A DNA stretch of 18,277 nt from Gammaproteobacteria bacterium. GTDB lineage: Bacteria > Pseudomonadota > Gammaproteobacteria > Pseudomonadales > Azotimanducaceae. The translations under genes and the position numbers were made by a program. Where the stretch lies: positions 31,047-49,323 of the forward strand of contig PBQQ01000017.1 in the NCBI GenBank assembly GCA_002725095.1, given 5' to 3'. Below, piece by piece: positions 6,977 through 14,895 of this stretch (position 1 is its first letter; each line of letters opens with the position of its first letter). The notes below the pieces were generated by a model, which searched no databases, was not told the origin of the DNA, and worked only from the letters and a program-made list of their open reading frames with translations.

Positions 6977-6986
6977 CAGTATACTG
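6977..6986. promoter_or_regulatory. Palindromic -10-like element between queG and nnr
   Basis: CAGTATACTG is a perfect 10-base palindrome that presents TATACT, a five-of-six -10 match, on both strands (6980-6985 plus, 6983-6978 minus). Transcription to the right would start about 40 bases before the nnr ATG, and to the left about 30 bases before the proposed queG start. No good -35 is visible at 16-18 bases on either side, so promoter activity is a suggestion only. Confidence 0.35.
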
Positions 6987-7031
6987 GTCGTTTATCATGG
7001 TCAGCGGACAAGAGATTTCAAACTCAAGCTA

Positions 7032-8561
7032 ATGCATAGCCCCAAACACCAACTTTATACTGCAGCGCAGATCCGTTCGATAGAAACTCGTGCGATGCAA
7101 CCGATTGTGCACCAAGGTATGGGCATAAGTGGCTATACGCTTATGCAGCGAGCTGGACAGGCCGCGTTCGAGCAAATGCTGCATCGCTGGCCTGAGAGCC
7201 GTGCGGTTTCGGTAATTTGCGGTAAAGGCAACAACGCTGGCGACGGGTACATCGTCGCACGGATGGCGTACCAATTTGGCATGAGGGTTCAGTTGATAGC
7301 GCTTAACAATCCCGAACAATTGCAGGGCGATGCGCGCACAGCCTTTGAGGATTTTGTTACGGCTGGTGGCGCGGTCTCGCCGGCCGATCAGGCTATTGAA
7401 CACGGCGTGATTGTCGATGCGCTCTTGGGTACAGGGTTCCGGCTGCCGCTGCGTGACGCATACGCGGACATGATCCATCGCATCAATGAAACAGCCTCCG
7501 GGGTCCTAGCGCTGGATTTGCCGAGCGGTGTCGATCCTGACACCGGGGCGGTTTCGCGCAGACAGGGCGGCGTCTTGGCTGTGCAGGCATCTATGACGGT
7601 GTCCTTTATCGGCCGGAAAATAGGCTTGTATACGGGTGCAGGTAAGGCCTTTGTTGGCGATCTAAGTGTTGCTGATTTGGGCATTGCCGACGCTTCGCGG
7701 AGTGTAAAGAACGAGACATGTCTGCTGACATGGCAGCATGAGCGTTTGCCTGCCATTTCTCCACAGGCGCATAAGCACCAACGTGGCAAAGTGGTCATTG
7801 TCGGTGGTGATTTAGGTATGGGCGGGGCCGTGTTGATGGCAGCAGAGGCGGCGTTGCGCTGCGGTGCTGGTTTGGTCAGCGTCGTTACGCAATCCGAGCA
7901 CCGCGCAGCACTGCTTGCGCGGGTACCCGAAGCCATGTTCATCGATCCCGAGTCGGCGGTGTTACCGGAGATCTTGAGTGCCGCCGATTTCATCGTTATT
8001 GGCCCGGGCCTAGGTAGAGGTGAGTGGGGCGGCGGGTTATTTACTGTAGTGGCCGCCGCGACGACGCCCAAATTGATCGATGCGGACGGTCTGTATTGGC
8101 TCGCTAAGGCGGACAAAAGTCCTGCGAGCGATTTATTCATAACACCGCATAGCGGCGAAGCCGCGAACTTATTGGGCGTCGATGTGCCTGCGATCGAGGC
8201 CGATCGCCTAAACGCTGGGACACAGTTAGCGCAACGCTATGCATGCAATGTTGTTGTCAAAGGCCCTGGTTCCGTTGTGGTGACGCAGGAAGGCACACAA
8301 ATTTGTGCTCATGGCGGTCCTGCTATGGCCACAGCTGGGATGGGTGATGTGTTGAGCGGTATTTGCGCTGGATTGCTCGCGCCCTTGTATGCGAGCGGTG
8401 ACCAAGGAGCAGTTTGCGAACAATTTTCGCAGGCCGTTGCGTTACATAGTGCCAGCGCGGATCTTGCGGCCCAGCTGCTGGGGCCACGCAGTGTTATGGC
8501 TACGGATGTAACGGCCAAGATACCAAGTGTGTTGTCGGGCAAGACGCAACCCGATGACTGA
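7032..8561 (+). CDS. nnr: Bifunctional NAD(P)H-hydrate epimerase / ADP-dependent NAD(P)H-hydrate dehydratase
   Basis: Nnr repairs damaged NADH and NADPH hydrates. The N-terminal YjeF_N domain epimerises R and S forms and the C-terminal ribokinase-like domain dehydrates S-NAD(P)HX with ADP. In the first half are CGKGNNAGDGYIVAR, DALLGTG and LDLPSGVDPDTG. In the second half are VIGPGLGRG, DADGL, ITPHSGEAANLLG, VVKGPGSVV and MATAGMGDVLSG. The fusion is full length: 509 residues against 515 in E. coli. The frame is open back to 6933, but that extension carries no family sequence, and MHSPKHQLYTAAQIRSIE at 7032 is the usual opening. No strong Shine-Dalgarno is seen. The 3' end overlaps the start of tsaE by 8 bases. 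It is the first gene of the operon through miaA, the order known from Pseudomonas and E. coli. Confidence 0.97.
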   Translation: MHSPKHQLYTAAQIRSIETRAMQPIVHQGMGISGYTLMQRAGQAAFEQMLHRWPESRAVSVICGKGNNAGDGYIVARMAYQFGMRVQLIALNNPEQLQGDARTAFEDFVTAGGAVSPADQAIEHGVIVDALLGTGFRLPLRDAYADMIHRINETASGVLALDLPSGVDPDTGAVSRRQGGVLAVQASMTVSFIGRKIGLYTGAGKAFVGDLSVADLGIADASRSVKNETCLLTWQHERLPAISPQAHKHQRGKVVIVGGDLGMGGAVLMAAEAALRCGAGLVSVVTQSEHRAALLARVPEAMFIDPESAVLPEILSAADFIVIGPGLGRGEWGGGLFTVVAAATTPKLIDADGLYWLAKADKSPASDLFITPHSGEAANLLGVDVPAIEADRLNAGTQLAQRYACNVVVKGPGSVVVTQEGTQICAHGGPAMATAGMGDVLSGICAGLLAPLYASGDQGAVCEQFSQAVALHSASADLAAQLLGPRSVMATDVTAKIPSVLSGKTQPDD

Positions 8562-9024
8562 AGCCATTGCACAGGTCCTGATAGACGAAGCTGCGACGGT
8601 CGCTTTTGGAGACGATTTGTTGAACCTCATTCGAAGTCGCTTTGGTGACACGGCGCTGGTTGCACTCGAAGGCGATCTCGGCGCTGGCAAGACCACCTTG
8701 GTCAGAGGCATACTCAGAGCCTTGGGCTTTACTGGTGCCGTAAAGAGTCCGACCTATACATTGCTGGAGCCGTACAGCATTGACAATTTGGATCTGTATC
8801 ATTTCGATCTGTATCGCCTGGAGTCAGCCGAAGAACTTGAGTTTGTTGGCTTCGAAGAAATCCTTGATGGGCCGGGAATCAAATTATTTGAATGGCCCCA
8901 GCGGGGCGAGGGTTGGCTGCCGAGCCCCGATGTTCTGGTGCAGTTGGCGTTGCATCGGCCCGCTTCAACAGATGCTGCCGCGCCGGCACAGCGCAGCGTT
9001 CGAGTATTGATACCCGATGGTTAG
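8554..9024 (+). CDS. tsaE: tRNA threonylcarbamoyladenosine biosynthesis ATPase TsaE
   Basis: TsaE is the small P-loop ATPase that works with TsaB, TsaD and TsaC to form t6A at position 37 of ANN-decoding tRNAs. The Walker A motif GDLGAGKTT is at residues 40-48, followed by SPTYTLLEPY at 65-74, HFDLYRLE at 83-90 and EWPQRGEGWLP at 113-123, all in family order. With the ATG at 8554 the protein has 156 residues, against 153 in E. coli. An in-frame codon upstream at 8527 would give an arginine-rich extension read out of frame through nnr and is not credible. The start overlaps the nnr stop (ATGACTGA, 8 bases) and the stop overlaps the amiB start by 8 bases, so translational coupling on both sides is likely. 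Confidence 0.97.
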   Translation: MTEAIAQVLIDEAATVAFGDDLLNLIRSRFGDTALVALEGDLGAGKTTLVRGILRALGFTGAVKSPTYTLLEPYSIDNLDLYHFDLYRLESAEELEFVGFEEILDGPGIKLFEWPQRGEGWLPSPDVLVQLALHRPASTDAAAPAQRSVRVLIPDG

Positions 9025-10327
9025 AGCGTTTTTAATTGCCATTCTATCTGTGACGTCGTTGCAGGTTGCTGCGGCGACTATTCAGGGTGTGCGAGTGCAC
9101 GAGTCGCCGGAGGCAACCCGCATCGTTTTGGACACGTCTGCTGGCGTTAAATACAAGTACTTCACGCTGGATAAACCGCATCGAGTCGTCATCGACCTAG
9201 CCAATGCTAAGCTGGCGAAGGGCATGGATGTCGCGAAAGTGGCAAATGATCTTGTACGGATCAAGGGTCTGCGCGGCGCGCCAAGAGGCAAGGGTTTTCG
9301 CTTGGTTATAGATGCTAAGCGAAAGTTGAAGCCGAGCGCGTTCACGCTCAAGCCCATTGCGCCCTATGGCCACAGACTCGTAGTTGATTTGGCGGCTGTC
9401 GACAAGGCGCGTAAAAACAAGGTGGGCGAAAAGTTGCCGCCGCGGCCTAAAAATAGAGATGTAGTGATCGCAATCGATGCGGGTCATGGAGGTGAGGATC
9501 CGGGCGCTTTGGGGCCAAAACGTTTGCAGGAAAAACATTTGGTTTTGCAAATTGCTCAGCGCACTGCAAAAGCGATAAACGCTAAACCCGGCTATCGGGC
9601 CGTGCTGACGCGCACCGGCGACTACTATATTGCGCATCGTAAACGTACCGCGTTAGCGCGCGAAGCGCGTGCAGATCTATTTGTATCTCTTCATGCAGAT
9701 GCCTTTACCAGTGCCGCTGCACGCGGCGTGTCGGTCTATACCCTGTCGGATCGCGGCGCGACCAGCGAAACCGCCAAGTGGTTGGCCGAGCGGGCCAACC
9801 AATCTGACCTCTTGGGTGGTGTGGGCGATGTCAGCTTGAGTGACAAAGATGAAGTGCTGGCCCATGTTTTACTGGATTTGTCGATGGACGGTAATCGCTC
9901 ATACAGCATTGAGGCGGGTCAGTCGGTACTGAATCAATTGGGCAAGATGACAAAGCTGCACAAAAAGCAGGTGGAGCAAGCGGCTTTTTTAGTGCTCAAA
10001 TCACCAGATATGCCTTCGATTTTAGTAGAGACTGGATTTATTTCTAATCCTCAAGAAGCTCGCCGTCTGTCACAAAAAGAACACCAGACGAAATTGGCCA
10101 CAGCCATCGCGGACGGCATTGATCAGTTTATGCGGCTGAATCCGCCGCCAGGCACAGCGATCGCGGCACGTCGGCAGGAGTTGCGGCACACGATTGCGCG
10201 TGGCGATACGTTATCGGAGATCGCTGCGCGCTACGGTGTCTCGGCGAGCGCCTTGAAACGTCGTAATGCGATTCGCGGCGACAAGATTCGAGTGGGGCAA
10301 ACGCTGTTTATCCCGGGAGATTCCTGA
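9017..10327 (+). CDS. amiB: N-acetylmuramoyl-L-alanine amidase, AmiB type, with C-terminal LysM
   Basis: This periplasmic zinc amidase cleaves the bond between muramic acid and the stem peptide to split septal peptidoglycan during division; in related bacteria it is activated by EnvC-type partners. A signal peptide covers residues 1-20, with likely cleavage after VAAA. An AMIN domain follows at about 22-128, the amidase_3 domain at about 148-373, and a LysM domain at about 390-433. Zinc ligands fit His157 in DAGHGGEDPG, Glu172 and His226 in SLHAD, with catalytic Glu338 in VETGFISN. Residues about 265-325 form the inserted helical region that autoinhibits AmiB-class enzymes. At 436 residues it matches E. 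coli AmiB (445). A PPPG run at 376-379 sits in the linker before LysM. It overlaps tsaE by 8 bases, and mutL starts 3 bases after its stop. Confidence 0.96.
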   Translation: MVRAFLIAILSVTSLQVAAATIQGVRVHESPEATRIVLDTSAGVKYKYFTLDKPHRVVIDLANAKLAKGMDVAKVANDLVRIKGLRGAPRGKGFRLVIDAKRKLKPSAFTLKPIAPYGHRLVVDLAAVDKARKNKVGEKLPPRPKNRDVVIAIDAGHGGEDPGALGPKRLQEKHLVLQIAQRTAKAINAKPGYRAVLTRTGDYYIAHRKRTALAREARADLFVSLHADAFTSAAARGVSVYTLSDRGATSETAKWLAERANQSDLLGGVGDVSLSDKDEVLAHVLLDLSMDGNRSYSIEAGQSVLNQLGKMTKLHKKQVEQAAFLVLKSPDMPSILVETGFISNPQEARRLSQKEHQTKLATAIADGIDQFMRLNPPPGTAIAARRQELRHTIARGDTLSEIAARYGVSASALKRRNAIRGDKIRVGQTLFIPGDS

Positions 10328-10330
10328 TCT

Positions 10331-12136
10331 ATGTCGCAGGCCAGAGTTAAACGGTTAAGTGCTTTTGTTGCGGATCAAATCGCAGCCGGTGAGGTGGTCG
10401 AGCGGCCAGCCTCTATCGTCAAAGAATTGGTAGAGAACAGTCTGGATGCCGACGCGACGAACATCGAGGTGCGCAGTGTCGCCGGCGGGGTAGAGTCTCT
10501 TTGGGTGCGAGATAACGGTAGTGGCATTCATAAGGACGACTTAGCTTTGGCGGTAGAGCGCCACGCTACAAGCAAAATTGTGCAGGCCCAAGATCTCATG
10601 GGTATAGGCAGCTTAGGCTTCAGAGGCGAAGCGCTGGCCAGCGTGGCTTCGGTGTCGCGATTTAAAATAAGTTCGGCCCAATCTCCAGCTGACGCTGGCT
10701 GGTATCTCGAAAGTCATGGCGGAGAGTCCGTTGGTTGTGGCCCTGTTGCGCATAACCAGGGCACATCGGTCGAGGTCTGGGATCTGTTTTTCAACACCCC
10801 AGCGCGTCGCAAGTTTCTCAAAGCCGAGCGCACGGAAAACCAACAGATCGATACAGTCTTACACCGGCTCAGCCTAGCCCACATGGATGTTGGGTTCTCC
10901 TTGGTGCAGTCTAGGATTGAGCAAAATGCCGCGCCGGCCAAAGCCACGGAACCCAAGCGGTTGAATTTGCCTGCTGGTGATCCAGAAGCGCGCCTCGCTC
11001 AGGTGCTGTCACCTGGATTTGTTGATCAATGCTTGTTCATTGATGAAAGTTCGGCCGATTATCGTTTATTTGGTTGGGTGGGTCTGCCCCAGCACAATCG
11101 GCGCTACATGGATCAGCAGTACTTTTACGTCAACGGCCGCAGTATCCGCGATAAGTTGGTAGGTCACGCAATTCGTCAGGCCTATAGCGATGTGATGTTT
11201 CATGGTCGGCACGCGGTGTATGTATTGTTTTTGCAGTTGTCACCTGATTTGGTGGACGTCAATGTGCATCCAACCAAGCACGAGGTACGGTTTCGTGACG
11301 CCCGCAGAGTCCATGACTTTATATTTGGTTCCTTGAACCGGGCGCTCCGTGCAATAAGGCCGACGAGTCCAGAAAACGCGGTGCCGCATGCGGAAGCAAC
11401 GACAGCAATATCGAGTCAGTCGGCGCTGCGCTTTGATCCCCGGCACAACCGCGGCAGCATTGACTTGCCCGGTGGGTTTGCGCAAGCGATTGATCAGCAG
11501 CAAAGGGTAGGTGAGACATCCCCGGAGTGGCAGGCGACTGAGCCGTCGGTGGAGCATCCGCTAGGTTATGCCATTGCGCAATTGCACGGGATCTACGTGA
11601 TCGCGCAGAACGCCGCGGGGTTAGTCATTGTCGATATGCATGCAGCCCACGAGCGCATTGTGTACGAAAAAATGAAGGCCCAGCTAGAGGTCGGGGCGGT
11701 GGCGCGGCAGCGTCTGCTGGTGCCGCTTACGTTCGATGTTAGCGAGACGGACGCCCAACATGTTGAGGATCTGGCTACGCGGTTGCACCAAAGCGGGCTT
11801 GTGATAGAAAGGCTTGGCCGCGGCAGCGTGACCGTTAGGGAGGTGCCGACCTTGTTAGCAGACACCGATTTAGAGCAAATGGTGAGCGACCTGCTGGCCG
11901 AATTGGCGGAGTTCGGCACAGCCGAAGGATTAAATCGACACGGACTCGATCTCTTGGGCAATATTGCCTGTCGGGGCTCAGTGCGTGCTAACCGACAATT
12001 AACCCTGACAGAAATGAACGCCTTGCTGCGTGACATGGAGGTCACCGAAAATGCCGGTTTGTGTAATCATGGCCGCCCAACCTATGTGCAGCGCAGTCTG
12101 GATGAACTCGACCGCTTGTTTTTGCGAGGACAGTAA
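10331..12136 (+). CDS. mutL: DNA mismatch repair protein MutL, endonuclease-type
   Basis: MutL couples mismatch recognition by MutS to strand removal. The N-terminal GHKL ATPase shows IAAGEVVERPASIVKELVEN (residues 17-36), DNGSG (61-65), RHATSK (77-82) and GFRGEAL (97-103). The C-terminal domain carries DMHAAHERIVYE at 435-446, which fits the nicking-endonuclease pattern DxHA(X)2E(X)4E, plus the supporting ACR (546-548) and CNHGRP (578-583) metal-site motifs. That combination is missing from E. coli MutL, which relies on MutH, and present in Pseudomonas-type MutL. The variable linker is at about 340-415. The length of 601 residues is normal. It starts 3 bases after the amiB stop, and its TAA shares one base with the miaA ATG. 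Confidence 0.97.
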   Translation: MSQARVKRLSAFVADQIAAGEVVERPASIVKELVENSLDADATNIEVRSVAGGVESLWVRDNGSGIHKDDLALAVERHATSKIVQAQDLMGIGSLGFRGEALASVASVSRFKISSAQSPADAGWYLESHGGESVGCGPVAHNQGTSVEVWDLFFNTPARRKFLKAERTENQQIDTVLHRLSLAHMDVGFSLVQSRIEQNAAPAKATEPKRLNLPAGDPEARLAQVLSPGFVDQCLFIDESSADYRLFGWVGLPQHNRRYMDQQYFYVNGRSIRDKLVGHAIRQAYSDVMFHGRHAVYVLFLQLSPDLVDVNVHPTKHEVRFRDARRVHDFIFGSLNRALRAIRPTSPENAVPHAEATTAISSQSALRFDPRHNRGSIDLPGGFAQAIDQQQRVGETSPEWQATEPSVEHPLGYAIAQLHGIYVIAQNAAGLVIVDMHAAHERIVYEKMKAQLEVGAVARQRLLVPLTFDVSETDAQHVEDLATRLHQSGLVIERLGRGSVTVREVPTLLADTDLEQMVSDLLAELAEFGTAEGLNRHGLDLLGNIACRGSVRANRQLTLTEMNALLRDMEVTENAGLCNHGRPTYVQRSLDELDRLFLRGQ

Positions 12137-13086
12137 TGGCTGCGGGGGTAGCGCCTGTTGCTGTTGTCATTGGGCCAACAGCGGCGGGTAAAACAGCGGT
12201 CGCCATGGCGCTGCAAGATCAGCTGGGAGGCCCCTCCAAAGCTCAGCTTATAAGTGCGGATTCCGCGCTGGTGTATCGAGGCATGGACATCGGTACCGCT
12301 AAACCGAGCGCTGACGAACTGCAGGCGTACCCGCACCGCTTGATCGACATCCGTGATCCGAGCGAACCCTACTCTGCAGCTGATTTTGTGAACGACGCTG
12401 ACGCGTCGGTCTTAGAGGCGTTGGAACAGCAGAAAACGCCGATTATCGTTGGCGGCACGATGCTTTACGTGCAACGGTTTATTAAAGGTATCGCAGAGTT
12501 GCCCGGCGCAAATTCGAGTATTCGTCGCGAGTTGCAGCAGCAGTTGGAGCGTCTAGGGGCCGAGGTCATGCACGCCGAATTGTCGGACATCGACCCGACG
12601 GTAGCGGCCAAAATTCATCCGAATAATCATCAAAGATTGCTGCGTGCATTAGAGGTGGTCCGCACCACCGGGCAGCCCATGTCTGCGCAATGGCAGGACG
12701 CCAAAAGCGCTGTCGCGGTCAGCCGGTTGCCAATAAAGCTTGTTACGGCGGTTGTTGGGCCGTCGCAGCGGCAGGTGCTGCACGAGCGTATCCGCGAGCG
12801 ATTCCAAACAATGTTGCACGCAGGCTTCTTGACTGAAGTCGAAGGGCTTATGCAGCGTGGTGATTTGCACCCCGATCTGCCAGCTATGCGTGCGGTAGGT
12901 TATCGTCAGGCTTGGCATTTCTTGCGTGGCGATTGTTCTCACGAAGAGTTTGTAGCAGCCGCGTTAGCCGCAACCCGTCAATTGGCGAAACGTCAGCTCA
13001 CATGGCTGCGTCGATGGTCAGAAATCGATCTGCAATCGGGCGCGGCCCCAGAAAAAATCGCCGTGCATATTCGGCGGTTGCTTTGA
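12136..13086 (+). CDS. miaA: tRNA dimethylallyltransferase MiaA
   Basis: MiaA adds a dimethylallyl group from DMAPP to N6 of A37 in tRNAs that read codons beginning with U, the first step to ms2i6A. The P-loop GPTAAGKT is at residues 13-20. DSALVYRGMDIGTAKPS (42-58), PHRLIDIRDP (66-75) and IIVGGTMLYVQ (103-113) follow in the expected order. The length is 316 residues, the same as I recall for E. coli. The ATG shares its A with the mutL TAA stop, and GAGGA lies 5 bases upstream, so coupling to mutL is strong. As elsewhere in the gammaproteobacteria, hfq follows, here after 118 bases that contain candidate hfq promoter elements. Confidence 0.97.
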   Translation: MAAGVAPVAVVIGPTAAGKTAVAMALQDQLGGPSKAQLISADSALVYRGMDIGTAKPSADELQAYPHRLIDIRDPSEPYSAADFVNDADASVLEALEQQKTPIIVGGTMLYVQRFIKGIAELPGANSSIRRELQQQLERLGAEVMHAELSDIDPTVAAKIHPNNHQRLLRALEVVRTTGQPMSAQWQDAKSAVAVSRLPIKLVTAVVGPSQRQVLHERIRERFQTMLHAGFLTEVEGLMQRGDLHPDLPAMRAVGYRQAWHFLRGDCSHEEFVAAALAATRQLAKRQLTWLRRWSEIDLQSGAAPEKIAVHIRRLL

Positions 13087-13116
13087 GGCGGTTGGGCAAA
13101 AAAATGATCAGCGACG

Positions 13117-13125
13117 TGATAAAAT
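13117..13125 (+). promoter_or_regulatory. Candidate extended -10 promoter upstream of hfq
   Basis: TGATAAAAT at 13117-13125 combines the TG of an extended -10 with TAAAAT, five of six matches to the -10 consensus. No good -35 is found at 16-18 bases upstream, which extended -10 promoters tolerate. The surrounding gap (13087-13204) is much richer in A and T than its neighbours. A second weaker pair, TTGCAA (13135-13140) and TATACG (13157-13162), has 16-base spacing. Confidence 0.4.
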
Positions 13126-13194
13126 GACGAGACTTTGCAAAAAATAACAATAAGCTTATACGCGCCATTAATTAAATGTGTTGGTGGGGCGGCT

Positions 13195-13200
13195 AGGAGG
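13195..13200 (+). promoter_or_regulatory. Consensus Shine-Dalgarno sequence of hfq
   Basis: AGGAGG is a perfect Shine-Dalgarno hexamer four bases before the hfq ATG at 13205. It is by far the strongest ribosome binding site in the window and fixes the hfq start over the in-frame codon at 13178. Confidence 0.85.
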
Positions 13201-13204
13201 CAAA

Positions 13205-13438
13205 ATGTCAAAGCGTGAAAATCTTCAAGATCCGTATTTAAACGCGTTGCGCAAGGAACGTGTGCCAGTTTCGATATTTTTAGTTAACGGTATTAAGTTA
13301 CAGGGGCAAATTGAGTCTTTTGATCAATTCGTTGTGCTGTTGCGTAATACCGTCAGTCAGATGGTTTATAAACATGCCATCTCAACGGTTGTGCCTGCGC
13401 ATAACGTTAAGTTTGAAATTGATGAAGCGCGAAGCTAA
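13205..13438 (+). CDS. hfq: RNA chaperone Hfq (short C-terminal tail)
   Basis: Hfq is a hexameric Sm-like ring that pairs small RNAs with mRNAs. The core is almost identical to E. coli: Gln8 and Asp9 on the proximal face, NGIKLQGQIESFDQFV as Sm1, and NTVSQMVYKHAIST as Sm2 with Lys56 and His57. The lateral rim keeps Arg16 and Arg19 with Lys17. Position 25 on the distal A-binding face is Phe where E. coli has Tyr. The protein has 77 residues and stops a few residues after the core, so the long flexible tail of E. coli (102 residues) is absent. Pseudomonas Hfq (82) is similar. It is translated from a consensus ribosome binding site and followed after 30 bases by hflX. Confidence 0.98.
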   Translation: MSKRENLQDPYLNALRKERVPVSIFLVNGIKLQGQIESFDQFVVLLRNTVSQMVYKHAISTVVPAHNVKFEIDEARS

Positions 13439-13468
13439 GCATCAATCTGATTAAAGAACTTACGGTTT

Positions 13469-14731
13469 ATGTTATTTGATCGGCCAGAAGCAGGTCGCCG
13501 AACGCTGTTACTGCAAATTGAGTTGCGTAAAGAGGCGAATCCTGACGCGGGAGAGTTGGCTGAGCTTGCACACTCCGCGCAATTGGTGGTCGCATCAGTC
13601 GTAACGGTTAAGCGTGATGCACCTCATCCCAGATGGTTTGTGGGCAGCGGTAAGGTTGAGGAACTGGAGCAACTGTTAGCGTTTCATAATGCGGACATTG
13701 TGCTGGTGAACCACGATTTGTCGCCGGCGCAGCAACGCAACCTAGAACAAGCATTAGATTGTCGACTGATTACCCGCACGGAACTGATTTTGACTATTTT
13801 CGCCGATCGCGCGCGTAGTCATGAGGGTCAGTTGCAAGTAGAACTGGCGCAATTAAAGCACGCGCAGACTCGTCTTGTGCGCGGATGGACCCATTTAGAT
13901 CGCCAAAAAGGCGGCATCGGTTTGCGCGGGGCCGGTGAAAAACAGATAGAGCTTGACCAACGTATGCTGAGTGAGCGCATCAAAGCGACACAGGTCAAGA
14001 TCGCCGAGGTCAGTAAACGTCGTCGGCAAAATCGCCGCGGACGTAATCGTCGCGGCACACCCACGATCACGTTGGTGGGCTATACAAACGCGGGTAAGTC
14101 GACACTATTCAATAGTCTCACCGACGCGCAAGTACTCGTTGAGGATATGCTTTTTGCGACCCTAGATCCCACGATGCGCAAAGTTCAGGTGCCGGGCACC
14201 GGCGAAGTCGTGCTGGCAGACACTGTCGGATTTGTAAGTTTGTTGCCCCATACATTAGTAGAGGCATTCAAAGCCACGCTGGAAGAGGTTATTCACTCGG
14301 ACTTGCTCTTACATGTTGTCGACGTCAGCGACCCGCTATGGCGCGAACGGATGGAACAGGTGCAGCAAGTATTGGATGAGATTGGTGCTGGGGAATTACG
14401 TCAGATTGTGGTGTTAAACAAAGCCGATCTTCTCAGTTCAGAAGCGCAGCAGACCCTCGCAGGATTTGGTTGTTTAATTTCGGCTCAATTACATAAAGGT
14501 CTTGATGTTTTGGTTAAGCAGATGGGCGATGTCCTTGGAGTGGTTGCCCCGCATCAAGTCATTTTGCCGGCTACGGACGGACGCAATAGAGCGTGGTTGT
14601 ATCGCTCTGGCGCGGTTTTGAACGAAAAGCTGCGCGAGGATGGTTCGGTTCAATTGACCGTGCAGGCGGATCAGCAGTTACTTGGCCAAATCAGACAAAA
14701 GAGCGGCTTATTATTGGACAATTCGTCGTAG
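13469..14731 (+). CDS. hflX: Ribosome-associated GTPase HflX
   Basis: HflX is a GTPase that binds 50S subunits and 70S ribosomes and can split stalled or hibernating ribosomes under stress. The family N-terminal domain carries APHPRWFVGSGKVEEL (residues 51-66) and SPAQQRNLEQ (85-94), and the signature helix region has RTHEG-like RSHEGQLQVELAQL (116-129) and GGIGLRGAGE (148-157). The G domain has G1 GYTNAGKST (204-212), G3 DTVGF (251-255) and G4 NKAD (317-320). A C-terminal domain ends the protein. The 420 residues match E. coli (426). The ribosome binding site is weak. In E. coli hflX reads straight into hflK. Here about 200 bases with a separate candidate promoter intervene, so HflX may be uncoupled from HflKC. 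Confidence 0.97.
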   Translation: MLFDRPEAGRRTLLLQIELRKEANPDAGELAELAHSAQLVVASVVTVKRDAPHPRWFVGSGKVEELEQLLAFHNADIVLVNHDLSPAQQRNLEQALDCRLITRTELILTIFADRARSHEGQLQVELAQLKHAQTRLVRGWTHLDRQKGGIGLRGAGEKQIELDQRMLSERIKATQVKIAEVSKRRRQNRRGRNRRGTPTITLVGYTNAGKSTLFNSLTDAQVLVEDMLFATLDPTMRKVQVPGTGEVVLADTVGFVSLLPHTLVEAFKATLEEVIHSDLLLHVVDVSDPLWRERMEQVQQVLDEIGAGELRQIVVLNKADLLSSEAQQTLAGFGCLISAQLHKGLDVLVKQMGDVLGVVAPHQVILPATDGRNRAWLYRSGAVLNEKLREDGSVQLTVQADQQLLGQIRQKSGLLLDNSS

Positions 14732-14866
14732 AATAGGGCCGCTGTCATTTGACTCTTGAAGTTTTACTGGAGCCCCCAAAATTGTGACACTCAAGAAGAT
14801 AGTAGATTCATCATGGACGCTGTAAGTTTGCTGTTCGCAGCAATTCACTTTCTATGTCCTAATGCA

Positions 14867-14895
14867 TGCACACGGCTGCAAAACCCTTCTACAAT
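14867..14895 (+). promoter_or_regulatory. Candidate sigma-70 promoter for hflK-hflC
   Basis: TGCACA (14867-14872) and TACAAT (14890-14895) are spaced by 17 bases, with four of six and five of six consensus matches. Transcription would start near 14902, giving a leader of about 34 bases with GGAG at 14925-14928, seven bases before the hflK ATG. The rest of the hflX-hflK gap (14732-14866) shows no gene and no clear terminator. Confidence 0.5.

Noticed and set aside
6933..7031. An N-terminal extension of nnr to 6933
   Set aside because: The extra 33 residues have no family likeness and would run through the palindromic promoter-like element.
7388..8140. A 250-codon open frame on the minus strand opposite nnr
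   Set aside because: It lies entirely inside the well-supported nnr, has no recognisable domain, and its Ala, Ser, Thr and Pro rich composition is what the antisense frame of a GC-rich gene gives.
11593..12045. A 150-codon open frame on the minus strand opposite mutL
   Set aside because: A Ser and Arg rich antisense shadow over the conserved C-terminal MutL domain, with no independent evidence.
14754..14796. TCTTGA and TCAAGA inverted repeat after hflX as a terminator
   Set aside because: The stem is only 6 bases, the loop is 31 bases and no T run follows.
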